Origin: Lachnospiraceae bacterium
GTDB lineage: Bacteria > Bacillota > Clostridia > Lachnospirales > Lachnospiraceae
Direction of reading: 5' to 3'
DNA: 43,378 nucleotides
NCBI GenBank assembly: GCA_009911505.1
Contig: QXXL01000017.1
Coordinates: 1-43,378, forward strand
The notes beneath the pieces were generated by a model. That model saw only the letters and a list, made by a program, of their open reading frames with translations. It was not told where the DNA came from and did not search any database. The position numbers were made by a program, and so were the translations under genes. Below are positions 1-7,929 of this stretch, in pieces. Within the stretch, counting starts at the first letter, position 1, and every line of letters begins with the position of its first letter.

Positions 1-71
1 CTGCCGAACGGCAAAAAGGTATCCTTTAGGGTTTCCTTATTACTGCCGAACGGCAAGGAGGTATCCTTTAG
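1..71. repeat. Two direct copies of a 29-bp intergenic repeat
   Basis: Bases 1-29 and 43-71 are near-identical, both beginning CTGCCGAACGGCAA and ending GGTATCCTTTAG, with a 42-bp period. Each copy carries a GCCGAACGGC mini-hairpin and an AGG-TAT-CCT stem. Only three bases differ across the repeated part. The first copy starts at the window edge, so more copies could lie to the left. The function is unknown; it may be a duplicated terminator end or a small intergenic repeat. Confidence 0.6.
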
Positions 72-84
72 TACCTCTTTTTTT
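58..84 (+). terminator. Rho-independent terminator (plus strand)
   Basis: GAGGTA (58-63) pairs with TACCTC (72-77) around an 8-base loop and is followed by seven T residues. It would end a plus-strand gene lying left of the window. It sits in the second copy of the 29-bp repeat. On the minus strand there is no comparable T run. Confidence 0.6.
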
Positions 85-99
85 GTATGGGTAAAATAT

Positions 100-1104
100 T
101 TATGGACTGAGTTCAGTGTTAAATACATCGGTTTCCTCCGGTATGGCGCTGTAAAAGCCTTCTTCCTTGCCAATGGCGGCAAAGGAAAGGATGGCTTGGG
201 TATTTAATTCAGTGGTGGCTTCTATACGGGTAAATGCGTTTTGCATTATCATTTCGTCAATGGGCTTTCCAGTGGTATTTTCGATTTCTGTATTCACGAT
301 TTGCTGTGCTTCGTTAGGGTTTTGGTTGATAAATGAAGTGGTGCTTTCGTGCATTTCAAGAAATTCTGTTACAAGTTCCGGATGTTCCTGGATAAAATCT
401 GCGCTTGTGACGACAAGTGCAGCGGGGTAATGGCCGTTCCAGAACAGCTCGTCGTAGTCTAGCAGGATTTCGGCGTTTCCATTATTCTCTATTATTGTCC
501 CCCAGGGTTCGGGGACGACAGCTGCATCAATGCTTCCGGCGTCCATTAGGTTTACGATATCAGCATTGGAGCTGGCATTGATAGTGACATCGCCGCCTTT
601 GCCGGTGGGTTTTAGCCCATGCTCTGACAGCAGGGACAGCAGGCATAAATGCTGTGTGTTGGCAATCTGCGGCACAGCGATTTTTTTACCTGAAAGGTCT
701 TTTATAGAAGATATTCCGGCGTTTTTGCGCACTAAAAGCACGGCTCCGGCATTTGTAGCGTTTGAGATGATTTTAACGTCCCCTGAGGATTTGATATTGG
801 CATTTAACGCAGGGACAGGGCCGATGTAGCCGATGTCGATTTCTCCTGCAAATATAGCTTCGATTTCGGAAGGCCCGGCATTAAATGAAGTCCAGGTAAC
901 ATCACAGGTATCTTCCCATGCTAACTCTAAAGAGCCTTGGTTTTTTAAGACAAGGGCCTGTGTATGGGTAATGTTTGGAAAATAAGCGATGCGCACGTTT
1001 GTTTTGCCGCTGCCTGCGGGTTCGTCCTGCGTGCAGGCAGCAAGAGACAGCGACAAAACAGCCGTGGCGGAAAGGGTTAAAGTAAGCCTTGTGATTTTTT
1101 TCAT
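100..1104 (-). CDS. ABC transporter substrate-binding lipoprotein, SsuA/TauA/THI5-like
   Basis: A 334-residue exported binding protein. Residues 1-24 form a lipoprotein signal peptide with the lipobox L21-A-A-C24, so the mature protein should be a membrane-anchored lipoprotein. The body has the fold signature of nitrate/sulfonate/taurine/pyrimidine-precursor binding proteins: an IAYFPNITH start, 'IDIGYIGPVPA' near residue 90, 'DLSGKKIAVPQ' near 140 and 'DAAVVPEPWG' near 195. Family members deliver small organic anions or thiamine precursors to an ABC importer; the actual ligand cannot be told here. No permease or ATPase gene is visible, although they could lie to the left of base 1. An AGGAGG lies at 1119-1124, about 14 bases from the ATG, a long spacing. 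The leader carries a large inverted repeat (see 1132-1192). The pyrBI operon lies upstream on the same strand, but the two need not be co-transcribed. Confidence 0.88.
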   Translation of the reverse strand: MKKITRLTLTLSATAVLSLSLAACTQDEPAGSGKTNVRIAYFPNITHTQALVLKNQGSLELAWEDTCDVTWTSFNAGPSEIEAIFAGEIDIGYIGPVPALNANIKSSGDVKIISNATNAGAVLLVRKNAGISSIKDLSGKKIAVPQIANTQHLCLLSLLSEHGLKPTGKGGDVTINASSNADIVNLMDAGSIDAAVVPEPWGTIIENNGNAEILLDYDELFWNGHYPAALVVTSADFIQEHPELVTEFLEMHESTTSFINQNPNEAQQIVNTEIENTTGKPIDEMIMQNAFTRIEATTELNTQAILSFAAIGKEEGFYSAIPEETDVFNTELSP

Positions 1105-1131
1105 AGCGTCTGTTACATCCTCCTGTATGTG

Positions 1132-1192
1132 ATTATGCTTTTGGGATTATGATGCTCCGGCGCCTGGCATGGCAGAACTGCAAAAGCATAAT
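1132..1192 (-). promoter_or_regulatory. Large stem-loop in the leader of the binding-protein gene
   Basis: ATTATGCTTTTG (1132-1143) and CAAAAGCATAAT (1181-1192) are a perfect 12-bp inverted repeat enclosing 37 bases rich in GGC/GCC. The outer stem ends about 7 bases before the AGGAGG (1119-1124) of the downstream lipoprotein gene. A further GC hairpin, TCCGGC/GCCGGA, lies at 1198-1216. There is no T run after the stem, so it is not a plain terminator for pyrBI. I could not match it to a riboswitch consensus that I know. It may be a structured leader, a protein-binding palindrome, or a small repeat insertion. Confidence 0.5.
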
Positions 1193-1255
1193 ATGTATCC
1201 GGCAGTTGCCGCCGGAGGATGAAGGACGCACAGCTTTTGGGCAAGCAGACTAAAA

Positions 1256-1696
1256 TTATTCTAAGTGGCGTTTCTTTTTCCGCCGCTCGTCACAGTATTT
1301 GCAGCGGTAGATTTCCTTACTCTTATCGGCCAGGATAAAAATTTGATCCAGCTCTTGTTCAATGGAAGTTATGCACCTGGGGTTTTTACATTTGATCACA
1401 TTGACAACCTGATCCGGCAGGTGCAGTTCTTTTTTTTCAACTATATTATTGTCTTTGATAATGTTTACAGTTATATTATGATCAATAAATCCCAAAATAT
1501 CCAAGTCAAGCGTATCAATCGGGCATTCGACCTTGATCATGTCTTTTTTGCCCATTTTATTGCTCCTTGCGTTTTTGATAATGGCAATTTGGCAGTCGAG
1601 ATGGTCTAATTTTAAGTCTTTGTAAATGGACATGCTCATGCCTGCCTTGATGTGGTCAAGTACAAAGCCTTCCTGGATTCCACTGATATTTAACAT
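1256..1696 (-). CDS. pyrI: Aspartate carbamoyltransferase regulatory subunit
   Basis: A 146-residue PyrI subunit. It pairs with PyrB in the allosteric aspartate carbamoyltransferase of pyrimidine synthesis, binding nucleotide effectors in the N-terminal domain and a structural zinc in the C-terminal domain. The zinc cysteines are visible as C103-x4-C108 and C132-x2-C135, the same spacing as in the E. coli protein. The sequence begins MLNISGIQEGFVLDHI, the usual start with the conserved DHI motif. The start codon lies 4 bases after the pyrB stop, and its GGAGG overlaps the end of pyrB, so the two are translationally linked. Length is normal for the family. Confidence 0.97.
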   Translation of the reverse strand: MLNISGIQEGFVLDHIKAGMSMSIYKDLKLDHLDCQIAIIKNARSNKMGKKDMIKVECPIDTLDLDILGFIDHNITVNIIKDNNIVEKKELHLPDQVVNVIKCKNPRCITSIEQELDQIFILADKSKEIYRCKYCDERRKKKRHLE

Positions 1697-1700
1697 ATTT

Positions 1701-2615
1701 CTACCTCCATTCTAACAGGGTGAGAATCAGGGCCATACGCACGTATACGCCGTATTGTGCCTGTTTAAAATATACGGCGCGCGGATCATCGTCTACTTCT
1801 ACGGCAATTTCATTGACACGCGGCAGTGGATGTAATACGATCATATCTTCTTTGGCATGCGCAAGCTTGTCCTTTGTCAGGATATAGTAATCCTTCATAC
1901 GCACGTAATCTTCTTCGTTAAAAAAACGTTCTTTTTGTACCCGTGTCATATATAAAATATCCAGCTGGGGCATGGCTTCTTCCAGGCGTTCCAGCTCTTT
2001 GTAGGGAATTTTGTTGTTGTTAAGCACATCTTCCCTGATATAGCTTGGGACACGCAGCTCTTCCGGGGAAATCAGGATAAACTGTATGCCTGGGTACCGG
2101 ATTAACGCATGGATCAGGGAATGGACGGTGCGGCCAAATTTTAAATCTCCGCACAATCCAATTGTAAGGCCATCTAACTTCCCTTTTAAGGAACGGATGG
2201 TAAGCAGATCGGTTAAGGTTTGCGTTGGATGTTGGTGGCCGCCGTCTCCGGCGTTGATGACTGGAATGGAAGATTTGGAAGAAGCAACAAGCGCTGCGCC
2301 TTCTTTGGGGTGGCGTATCGCACAGATATCTGCATAACAGGAAATAACACGGATGGTATCGGAAACACTCTCACCTTTGGCGGCGGAACTGCTGTCGGCG
2401 CTGGCAAAACCTAAAACGGAACCGCCGAGGTTTAGCATCGCAGCCTCAAAACTGAGCCGTGTCCGGGTACTTGGCTCATAAAAGCAGGTTGCAAGCTTCT
2501 TGCCTTCGCATGCATGGGCATATTTGGAAGGGTTGTGTTCAATGTCGTTAGCCAGGGTCAGAAGGGAGTCTAACTCTTCTACAGTCAGGTCTAACGGACT
2601 CATTAAATGGCGCAT
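1701..2615 (-). CDS. pyrB: Aspartate carbamoyltransferase catalytic subunit
   Basis: A 304-residue catalytic chain that condenses carbamoyl phosphate with L-aspartate to N-carbamoyl-aspartate in the cytoplasm, the committed step of de novo pyrimidine synthesis. The carbamoyl-phosphate loop S49-T-R-T-R53 is intact, as are HPTQT near residue 130 and HPLPR near 265. Length is standard. A GGAGGA lies just before the ATG. A good promoter sits 30 bases upstream, leaving no room for a long attenuator or PyrR-type leader, so control is probably through PyrI allostery or at initiation. It is followed directly by pyrI. Confidence 0.97.
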   Translation of the reverse strand: MRHLMSPLDLTVEELDSLLTLANDIEHNPSKYAHACEGKKLATCFYEPSTRTRLSFEAAMLNLGGSVLGFASADSSSAAKGESVSDTIRVISCYADICAIRHPKEGAALVASSKSSIPVINAGDGGHQHPTQTLTDLLTIRSLKGKLDGLTIGLCGDLKFGRTVHSLIHALIRYPGIQFILISPEELRVPSYIREDVLNNNKIPYKELERLEEAMPQLDILYMTRVQKERFFNEEDYVRMKDYYILTKDKLAHAKEDMIVLHPLPRVNEIAVEVDDDPRAVYFKQAQYGVYVRMALILTLLEWR

Positions 2616-2644
2616 AGAAGTCCTCCTTGATATAGATTTTTATT

Positions 2645-2673
2645 ATCATATAACGAAACTGCAGAAAATACAA
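2645..2673 (-). promoter_or_regulatory. Promoter of pyrBI
   Basis: On the minus strand, TTGTAT (2668-2673) and TATGAT (2645-2650) are separated by 17 bases. This places the transcript start about 20-25 bases before the pyrB ribosome site. The spacing is ideal for a housekeeping sigma factor. Confidence 0.55.
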
Positions 2674-2812
2674 GAGGGAATGTGGCAGGCCTGGCTACAG
2701 TCTGCTTAAATCTGAAAAAAATATAAAATCTCCCAAAATCAATATCACCCAAACATAAATTGTGATAAAATACAAACGTTTAGCACAGTACGATGTGGAC
2801 ATGGAGGTTGCG

Positions 2813-5800
2813 ATGATTAAATACAGTGTAAAAAAGCCGTTTACGGTACTGGTTGCGGTCATCATTGTTCTGGTAATCGGGTTTGTCTGCCTTACGGGCA
2901 TGAAAACAGATCTTCTGCCAGATATGAGTATGCCGTATATGGTGGTTGTTACGACGTATCCTGGAGCCAGCCCGGAGAAGGTGGAGGAGAGTGTTACAAA
3001 GCCGATGGAGAGTGCGCTTGGTACTATTAACGGCGTCAAAGAAGTAACCAGTACCAGTGCGGAAAATTACAGTATGGTAATGCTGGAATTTGAAGAAGAT
3101 ACCAGTATGGATTCTGCAATGGTCAAGGTTTCGTCTGCAACAAACCAGATCAAACCACTGCTGCCTGACACCTGTGGTACGCCTAATATTATGGAAATCA
3201 GCATGGATATGATGGCGACTATGTACGCCAGTGTCAGCTATGATGGCAAGGATATTTATGAGTTGTCGGATTTTACGCAAGAAACCGTAATCCCGTATTT
3301 TGAGAGGCAGGGGGGCGTGGCCAGTGTTTCGGATATCGGAATGGTGGAAAAGTCCGTTGAGGTACGTTTAAATCAGGAAAAAATTGATAAAATAAATGAA
3401 AAAATCCTGCTTTTGACAAACGACAAGCTATCCGACGCCAAAAACGAGCTTTCCGATGCAGAAAGCTCCCTGGCAGAAGCCAGATCAGAGATTAATAAGC
3501 GGGAGGAGGATCTTTCAGACCAGCAGGAGACAACGACTACGGAGCTGGCGGATGCCACGCTCGCCCTTAACCAGGCGGTTGCCACAAGGGCTTCCTACGA
3601 ATCGCAGCTTACCAGTTTAAAAGCCAGCAAATCTGCGTTGGAAGGGGAAAAGAAAGCTTATAAAAAAAATAAGGTTGAGAGTACATATAACAGCTTAAAT
3701 GAAATGTTTTCACAGATGCAGGCGGCAGCGGCAGCAATGCAGGCGCAGCTTGGGGAATACAGCCCATTAGATGCAGCGCAGATGCCTGTAGATGTCAAGG
3801 ATGCGATTGATAACCCAAAGAAGCTAAAATATTTTAAAACAGCAGTAGAAACCCTCTCTTCAATGCCAGGCTCCCAGCTGGACGCTTCTATGGTCCAGCA
3901 GGCAAAGAGCCTTGACAAAAAGACACTGCAGCAGCTTTATGATGTGGTCAATGTCCGCCTGTCTCAAATTGATACGGAGATTGCCAACCTGGAAATCGAG
4001 ATAAAGGTGGCAGAGGAAGTGTTAAAACAGGTAGAAACACAGATGGCGTCTATAGACGACGCTTATAAACAGGCGGAAGCCGGAAAAATCACGGCGGCCG
4101 CTGGATTTGGCTCGGGAAGCGCGCAGATTGCGGCTGCCAAAACAGCAATGGAAGAAGCAAAGGAAGAGCTGGAAAACGCCAATAAAACGTATCAGGATTC
4201 CGTGACGGAAGCGCGGAAAAATGCCAATATAGACCAGATGCTGACATTAGAAGCGCTCTCCGGCATGATTTATGCGCAAAACTTTTCCATGCCTGCGGGC
4301 TATATTGATGATGAAAACGACAAGCAGTGGCTGTTAAAGGTTGGAGAAAGCTATACATCGCAGGAAGAGCTTGAGAAGATGGTGCTCTGTGAAATCAAGG
4401 ATATCGGCGATATCCGCTTGCAGGATGTAGCGGATCTTACAACAATTGACAATACTGGGGAATCCTACGCAAAAGTAGGAGACAGCCCAGGTATTATTCT
4501 TTCGGTTTTTAAAGGCAGCACAGCGGGTACGAGCGATGTGTCCAAGGAGTGCATGCAGGCAATAGAGGAGCTAAAAGAGGATTACCCAGATCTAAATATT
4601 ACCCCCCTTGTAGATCAGGGCCAATATATTTCCGTGTTAATTGAGAGTATTGCATCGAGTATGCTGATAGGCGCGCTGCTGGCTATTTTTATCCTGGCTG
4701 TTTTCTTAATGGATATCCGGCCGACGCTTGTCGTCGCATTCAGTATCCCTTTTAGTGTGCTGGTGTCTATTGTTATTATGTATTTTGCAGGGCTTTCTAT
4801 CAACATGATGTCGCTTTCGGGATTGTCCTTGGCGGTCGGGATGCTTGTAGACAACTCGATTGTAGTCATTGAAAATGTTTACCGTTTACGGTACCGGGGG
4901 CTTAATGCGCCGCGTGCTGCCTTCCAAGGGGCAAAACAGGTAGCGGGCGCAATCATTGCATCCACGCTGACTACGATATGTGTCTTTTTCCCGATGGTGT
5001 TTACAACGGGCATGGTACGTGATTTGCTGCTTCCCTTTGCGCTTACGATTACATTTGCGCTTACTGCATCCTTGATTGTAGCGCTTACTGCCGTACCGAC
5101 GATTGGCTCTGCACTTCTGAAGAAAGCAACGCCAAAGCCGCATCATATTTTTGACAGGATACAGGAATGGTATGTTGTTATTTTACGGTTCTGCCTGCGT
5201 ATTAAGGTAATACCGCTTGGAATATCAGTAGCGCTTTTAATATTTTGTATCGTTACAGTGTTAAGCATGGGGATTGTGCTGATACCAGATATGGGGGGCG
5301 ATCAGATTTCTGTCACGGTTACTATGCCGGAGGATGACAGCAAGGAAACTGCTTTTGGCAAAGCGGATGAAGTGATGGAAGCTATTTTATCGGTTGAAGG
5401 CGTGGGGTATGCCGGAGCTATGGACGGCAGCAGTTCTGCCGGGATGTTTGGCGGCATGGCGGAAGGCTCCGGGGAGGGCTTTGGCAGCTTTTCCATATAT
5501 GTCCTTCCAAAAGAAGAATTTAACAGTAAAAAACAGGTAGAGGAAATCTGTAAGCAGATCGTTGAAAATACAAAAAAAATGGACTGCGAGGTTGCCGTAT
5601 CCAATTCCATGATGGGCGAGATGGATCAAATGCTTGGAAGCGGCCTTCAGGTAGATATCTATGGGCAGGATCTGGATCAATTAACGGAAATCAGCGAAGA
5701 ATTAATGGAAATGTTCCAAAATGTAGAAGGGTTTGCCAATATCAGCAATGGGCAGGAGGAAGCCGACGAAGAAATCCATTTGAATATCGATAAGGATAAA

Positions 5801-6811
5801 TCCATGCGTTTAGGGCTGACCGGGGCACAGATTTACGGGGAAATTTCGGATAGGCTGACTACAGATAAAACGGCTGTTACCATAAAGGCAGACGAAACAG
5901 ATATGGATGTTGTTATTGTAGATGAAACCGACCTTCTGACCAAAGAAAACTTGATGGATATGGAATTTGAAACGCAAAAACAGGATGAAGACGGCAAAAC
6001 CGTCACGGAAACACATCGGCTGAGCGAATTTGCCACACTTGATTACGGCACCAGTGTGGCGGGCATCAACCGGGCCAACGGGGAGCGCTATATGAGCGTA
6101 ACGGCAGAGACACTGGATGGGTATAATACAACGATTTTATCAAGGGAAGTGCAAAAGCTGTTAAATGGATATGATATGCCGGAGGGCTATACTTATGAAT
6201 TTGGCGGCGAGACGTCTAATACGACGGATATGCTAGAACAGATGGGCAAGCTTTTAATCCTGGGCTTTGTATTAATTTATCTGGTGATGGTGGCACAGTT
6301 CCAGAGCCTTTTATCGCCTTTTATCGTAATTTTTACTGTACCTTTGGCTTTTACGGGAGGGCTTTTGGCGATGCTTTTTACAGGGGAGCAGATGTCCTTG
6401 ATTACACTAATGGGCTTTTTAGTATTGATGGGGACCGTTGTAAATAACGGGATTGTATTTGTAGATTATACCAACCAGCTGCGCGCAGGGGGGATGTCAA
6501 GGCACGACGCTTTGGCCGCAACTGGGAAAACACGTATGCGCCCGATTTTAATGACGGCGTTTACAACGATCCTTGCGATGCTTGCCATGATTTTTAGCAC
6601 GAATACAGCAAGTGAGATGGGCAGGGGCATGGCGGTCGTTGTAGCGGGCGGCCTTTTGTACGCTACATTTATGACGATGTTTATTGTCCCAGTGATGTAT
6701 GATATTTTATACCGCAAGGAAGTTCATGTGGTGGATATCGGAGACGAATCCATGGACGATGCACCGGATGACGCGGCAGAATTTATGGAACAGATGGATA
6801 AGGGGGAATAA
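2813..6811 (+). CDS. RND-type efflux permease with large coiled-coil insertion
   Basis: A 1332-residue membrane transporter of the RND superfamily. An N-terminal membrane helix (about residues 10-30), a porter domain, a helix block with the intramembrane segment VDNSIVVIENVYR, a second porter domain and a C-terminal block with 'GTVVNNGIVFVDYTNQ' are all recognisable. The family exports drugs, lipids or peptides using the proton gradient. The first porter domain is interrupted at about residues 200-475 by some 275 residues of heptad-like, Ala/Glu/Lys-rich coiled coil; normal RND pumps of about 1050 residues lack this. I chose the ATG at 2813 because GGAGG lies at 2803-2807; an upstream in-frame GTG at 2762 has no ribosome site and overlaps a possible -10 (TAAAAT, 2766-2771). 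No adaptor or outer-membrane partner gene is nearby, as expected in a Gram-positive. A DUF6440 gene follows 6 bases later. The substrate is unknown. Confidence 0.92.
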   Translation: MIKYSVKKPFTVLVAVIIVLVIGFVCLTGMKTDLLPDMSMPYMVVVTTYPGASPEKVEESVTKPMESALGTINGVKEVTSTSAENYSMVMLEFEEDTSMDSAMVKVSSATNQIKPLLPDTCGTPNIMEISMDMMATMYASVSYDGKDIYELSDFTQETVIPYFERQGGVASVSDIGMVEKSVEVRLNQEKIDKINEKILLLTNDKLSDAKNELSDAESSLAEARSEINKREEDLSDQQETTTTELADATLALNQAVATRASYESQLTSLKASKSALEGEKKAYKKNKVESTYNSLNEMFSQMQAAAAAMQAQLGEYSPLDAAQMPVDVKDAIDNPKKLKYFKTAVETLSSMPGSQLDASMVQQAKSLDKKTLQQLYDVVNVRLSQIDTEIANLEIEIKVAEEVLKQVETQMASIDDAYKQAEAGKITAAAGFGSGSAQIAAAKTAMEEAKEELENANKTYQDSVTEARKNANIDQMLTLEALSGMIYAQNFSMPAGYIDDENDKQWLLKVGESYTSQEELEKMVLCEIKDIGDIRLQDVADLTTIDNTGESYAKVGDSPGIILSVFKGSTAGTSDVSKECMQAIEELKEDYPDLNITPLVDQGQYISVLIESIASSMLIGALLAIFILAVFLMDIRPTLVVAFSIPFSVLVSIVIMYFAGLSINMMSLSGLSLAVGMLVDNSIVVIENVYRLRYRGLNAPRAAFQGAKQVAGAIIASTLTTICVFFPMVFTTGMVRDLLLPFALTITFALTASLIVALTAVPTIGSALLKKATPKPHHIFDRIQEWYVVILRFCLRIKVIPLGISVALLIFCIVTVLSMGIVLIPDMGGDQISVTVTMPEDDSKETAFGKADEVMEAILSVEGVGYAGAMDGSSSAGMFGGMAEGSGEGFGSFSIYVLPKEEFNSKKQVEEICKQIVENTKKMDCEVAVSNSMMGEMDQMLGSGLQVDIYGQDLDQLTEISEELMEMFQNVEGFANISNGQEEADEEIHLNIDKDKSMRLGLTGAQIYGEISDRLTTDKTAVTIKADETDMDVVIVDETDLLTKENLMDMEFETQKQDEDGKTVTETHRLSEFATLDYGTSVAGINRANGERYMSVTAETLDGYNTTILSREVQKLLNGYDMPEGYTYEFGGETSNTTDMLEQMGKLLILGFVLIYLVMVAQFQSLLSPFIVIFTVPLAFTGGLLAMLFTGEQMSLITLMGFLVLMGTVVNNGIVFVDYTNQLRAGGMSRHDALAATGKTRMRPILMTAFTTILAMLAMIFSTNTASEMGRGMAVVVAGGLLYATFMTMFIVPVMYDILYRKEVHVVDIGDESMDDAPDDAAEFMEQMDKGE

Positions 6812-6817
6812 TACAAA

Positions 6818-7006
6818 ATGAATCGGTTTGAAACGGTTTACAGTGAAAAAAAAGGTATGTTTGATGAAACTCAGATTTGGGTGGATCGGGAAACAGGCGT
6901 ACAATATTTATGGCACAAATCAGGTTATGGGGGAGGGATTACGCCGCTTTTGGATAAAGATGGGAAGCCAGTGATTGCCATGAGGGCGTCTAAGGATACA
7001 AAATAA
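6818..7006 (+). CDS. DUF6440 family small protein
   Basis: A 62-residue cytoplasmic protein with the DUF6440 pattern: a start of the form RFE-VY, then 'VDRETGVQYLWHKSGYGGG' and a 'TPLLDKDGKPV' ending. Function is not known for this family. It starts 6 bases after the RND gene and reuses the AGGGGG at the end of that gene as its ribosome site, so it is co-transcribed with the pump. Whether it works with the pump is not known. Confidence 0.8.
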   Translation: MNRFETVYSEKKGMFDETQIWVDRETGVQYLWHKSGYGGGITPLLDKDGKPVIAMRASKDTK

Positions 7007-7048
7007 AAGCTTTTTTCAAACATGCTCTAATAGTTTAGGGGCATATAA

Positions 7049-7079
7049 AACAGGATTGATGTGCGGCATCAATCCTGTT
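7049..7079 (-). terminator. Rho-independent terminator between convergent genes
   Basis: A perfect 13-bp stem (AACAGGATTGATG at 7049-7061 with CATCAATCCTGTT at 7067-7079) closes a 5-base loop. On the minus strand it is followed by TTTTATAT, so it mainly ends the DUF3892 gene; it may also stop read-through from the RND operon. Confidence 0.8.
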
Positions 7080-7084
7080 GAGAT

Positions 7085-7390
7085 TTATTTTACAGAAGCC
7101 TTTACGGTTGGCAGGTGGCTTAAGTTGTTTTCGTCCGTACCGTCAGGGATGGATTTTAAATATTCGGTCCCCCTGCGGTGCGCAATGCCAACACCTGCAA
7201 TTTCCCCGGCTTTTGCAAGGGCAACCCCTTCTTCTTTGTCAACGATCCGGTTATCCGAAAGTTGGTATCCGGTGATTTTTCCGCCCCTTTTTACTAATCC
7301 AGTGATTTCTTTTGCATTTTTTTTCGGAGTGGGAATATCGTCCAGGGTATTAACGGCAAATGAAATGCCAGTGTTTTCTGTTACGTCCAT
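7085..7390 (-). CDS. DUF3892 family protein
   Basis: A 101-residue protein. The region 'KITGYQLSDNRIVDKEEGVALAKAGEIAGVGIA' followed by 'RRGTEYLKSIPDGTDENNLSHLP' is characteristic of DUF3892, a small family of unknown function in Firmicutes. The frame is open further upstream, but the start at 7390 (MDVTENTG) is preceded by AGGAGG with a 7-base gap, so the 25 extra residues are rejected. It is transcribed divergently from the HPr-like gene, and the cre-like site at 7492-7505 lies in the shared upstream region. Confidence 0.8.
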   Translation of the reverse strand: MDVTENTGISFAVNTLDDIPTPKKNAKEITGLVKRGGKITGYQLSDNRIVDKEEGVALAKAGEIAGVGIAHRRGTEYLKSIPDGTDENNLSHLPTVKASVK

Positions 7391-7491
7391 AACTGGTCCT
7401 CCTTTCATGTAGTTTGTTAAGGCGGGGATTAGTTTATGGAGGTTCGGGTAAAATATGCAAAGCACCAGTTCTTTTTTCTACTGAACTTTTC

Positions 7492-7505
7492 TGTAAGCGT
7501 TTGCA
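7492..7505. promoter_or_regulatory. Catabolite-response element (cre)-like site
   Basis: TGTAAGCGTTTGCA closely matches the CcpA-binding cre consensus TGNAANCGNWNNCW; the only deviation from the longer form is the base just before it. It lies between the divergent DUF3892 and HPr-like genes, about 85 bases upstream of the HPr-like promoter. CcpA binds such sites together with Ser46-phosphorylated HPr or Crh. Confidence 0.5.
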
Positions 7506-7591
7506 AACATCGTAAGCCTAGATAAAAATGCATAATTTTTCCCCTCAGAAAGCATTTCTTTCGTTGATTTTACTGATTTTCTAAAAACATA

Positions 7592-7620
7592 TTGTAAAAT
7601 GTAAAATAATAGTTTATATT
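7592..7620 (+). promoter_or_regulatory. Promoter of the HPr-like gene
   Basis: TTGTAA (7592-7597) and TATATT (7615-7620) are separated by 17 bases in an AT-rich stretch. The start of transcription would fall just before the AGGAGG-type ribosome site at about 7636-7642. Confidence 0.5.
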
Positions 7621-7649
7621 AATGAATGTGCTTTAGGAGGAAAGGAATC

Positions 7650-7904
7650 ATGAGCAAAAAAAAGATTGTAGTTTCTAATGTTTCAAAGGAGTATGATAAC
7701 CCGATTGCTGAATTGGTGCAGGTTGCTTGTCAGTTTGACAGTAGAATTATTTTAGAAAGTGAGAACCGCAAAATCAATGCCAAAAGCATTATGGGAATCA
7801 TGGCCTTTAACCCCTCGAAAGGGATGACTGTGAATATCGTCACAGAAGGTAATGACGAACAGGAAGCATTACAGGCAATGGAAAAGTTTTTAGTATGTGA
7901 ATAG
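7650..7904 (+). CDS. HPr/Crh-like protein lacking the phosphocarrier histidine
   Basis: An 84-residue HPr-fold protein. The second half, 'NAKSIMGIMAFNPSKG' then 'GNDEQEALQAMEKF', is clearly HPr, and Ser46 (the HPr kinase site) is conserved at exactly position 46 within K-S-I-M-G. The active-site loop is lost: positions 15-18 read Y-D-N-P in place of H-A-R-P, so His15 and Arg17 are both missing and it cannot carry phosphate from PEP to sugar permeases. This is the pattern of Crh of Bacillus, which has Gln15 and acts only as a Ser46-P co-factor of CcpA. I infer a regulatory role. The start at 7650 is chosen from GGAGGAAAGGA immediately upstream; the frame is open to 7626. The DUF6465 gene follows after 25 bases. 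Confidence 0.85.
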   Translation: MSKKKIVVSNVSKEYDNPIAELVQVACQFDSRIILESENRKINAKSIMGIMAFNPSKGMTVNIVTEGNDEQEALQAMEKFLVCE

Positions 7905-7929
7905 TAAAGGATTAGGGAGGTCAATGATA

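Noticed and set aside
1132..1192. Identification of the leader as a SAM, TPP, preQ1 or guanidine riboswitch
   Set aside because: None of the conserved core sequences of those classes that I know are present; kept only as an unclassified structured leader.
2762..2812. Upstream GTG start for the RND permease
   Set aside because: No ribosome site precedes it and it overlaps a possible -10 element, while ATG 2813 has a well-spaced GGAGG.
2780..3280. Long minus-strand open frame (166 codons) opposite the RND gene
   Set aside because: It lies wholly within a strongly supported gene in another frame, is rich in His/Arg/Cys with no domain pattern, and has no ribosome site.
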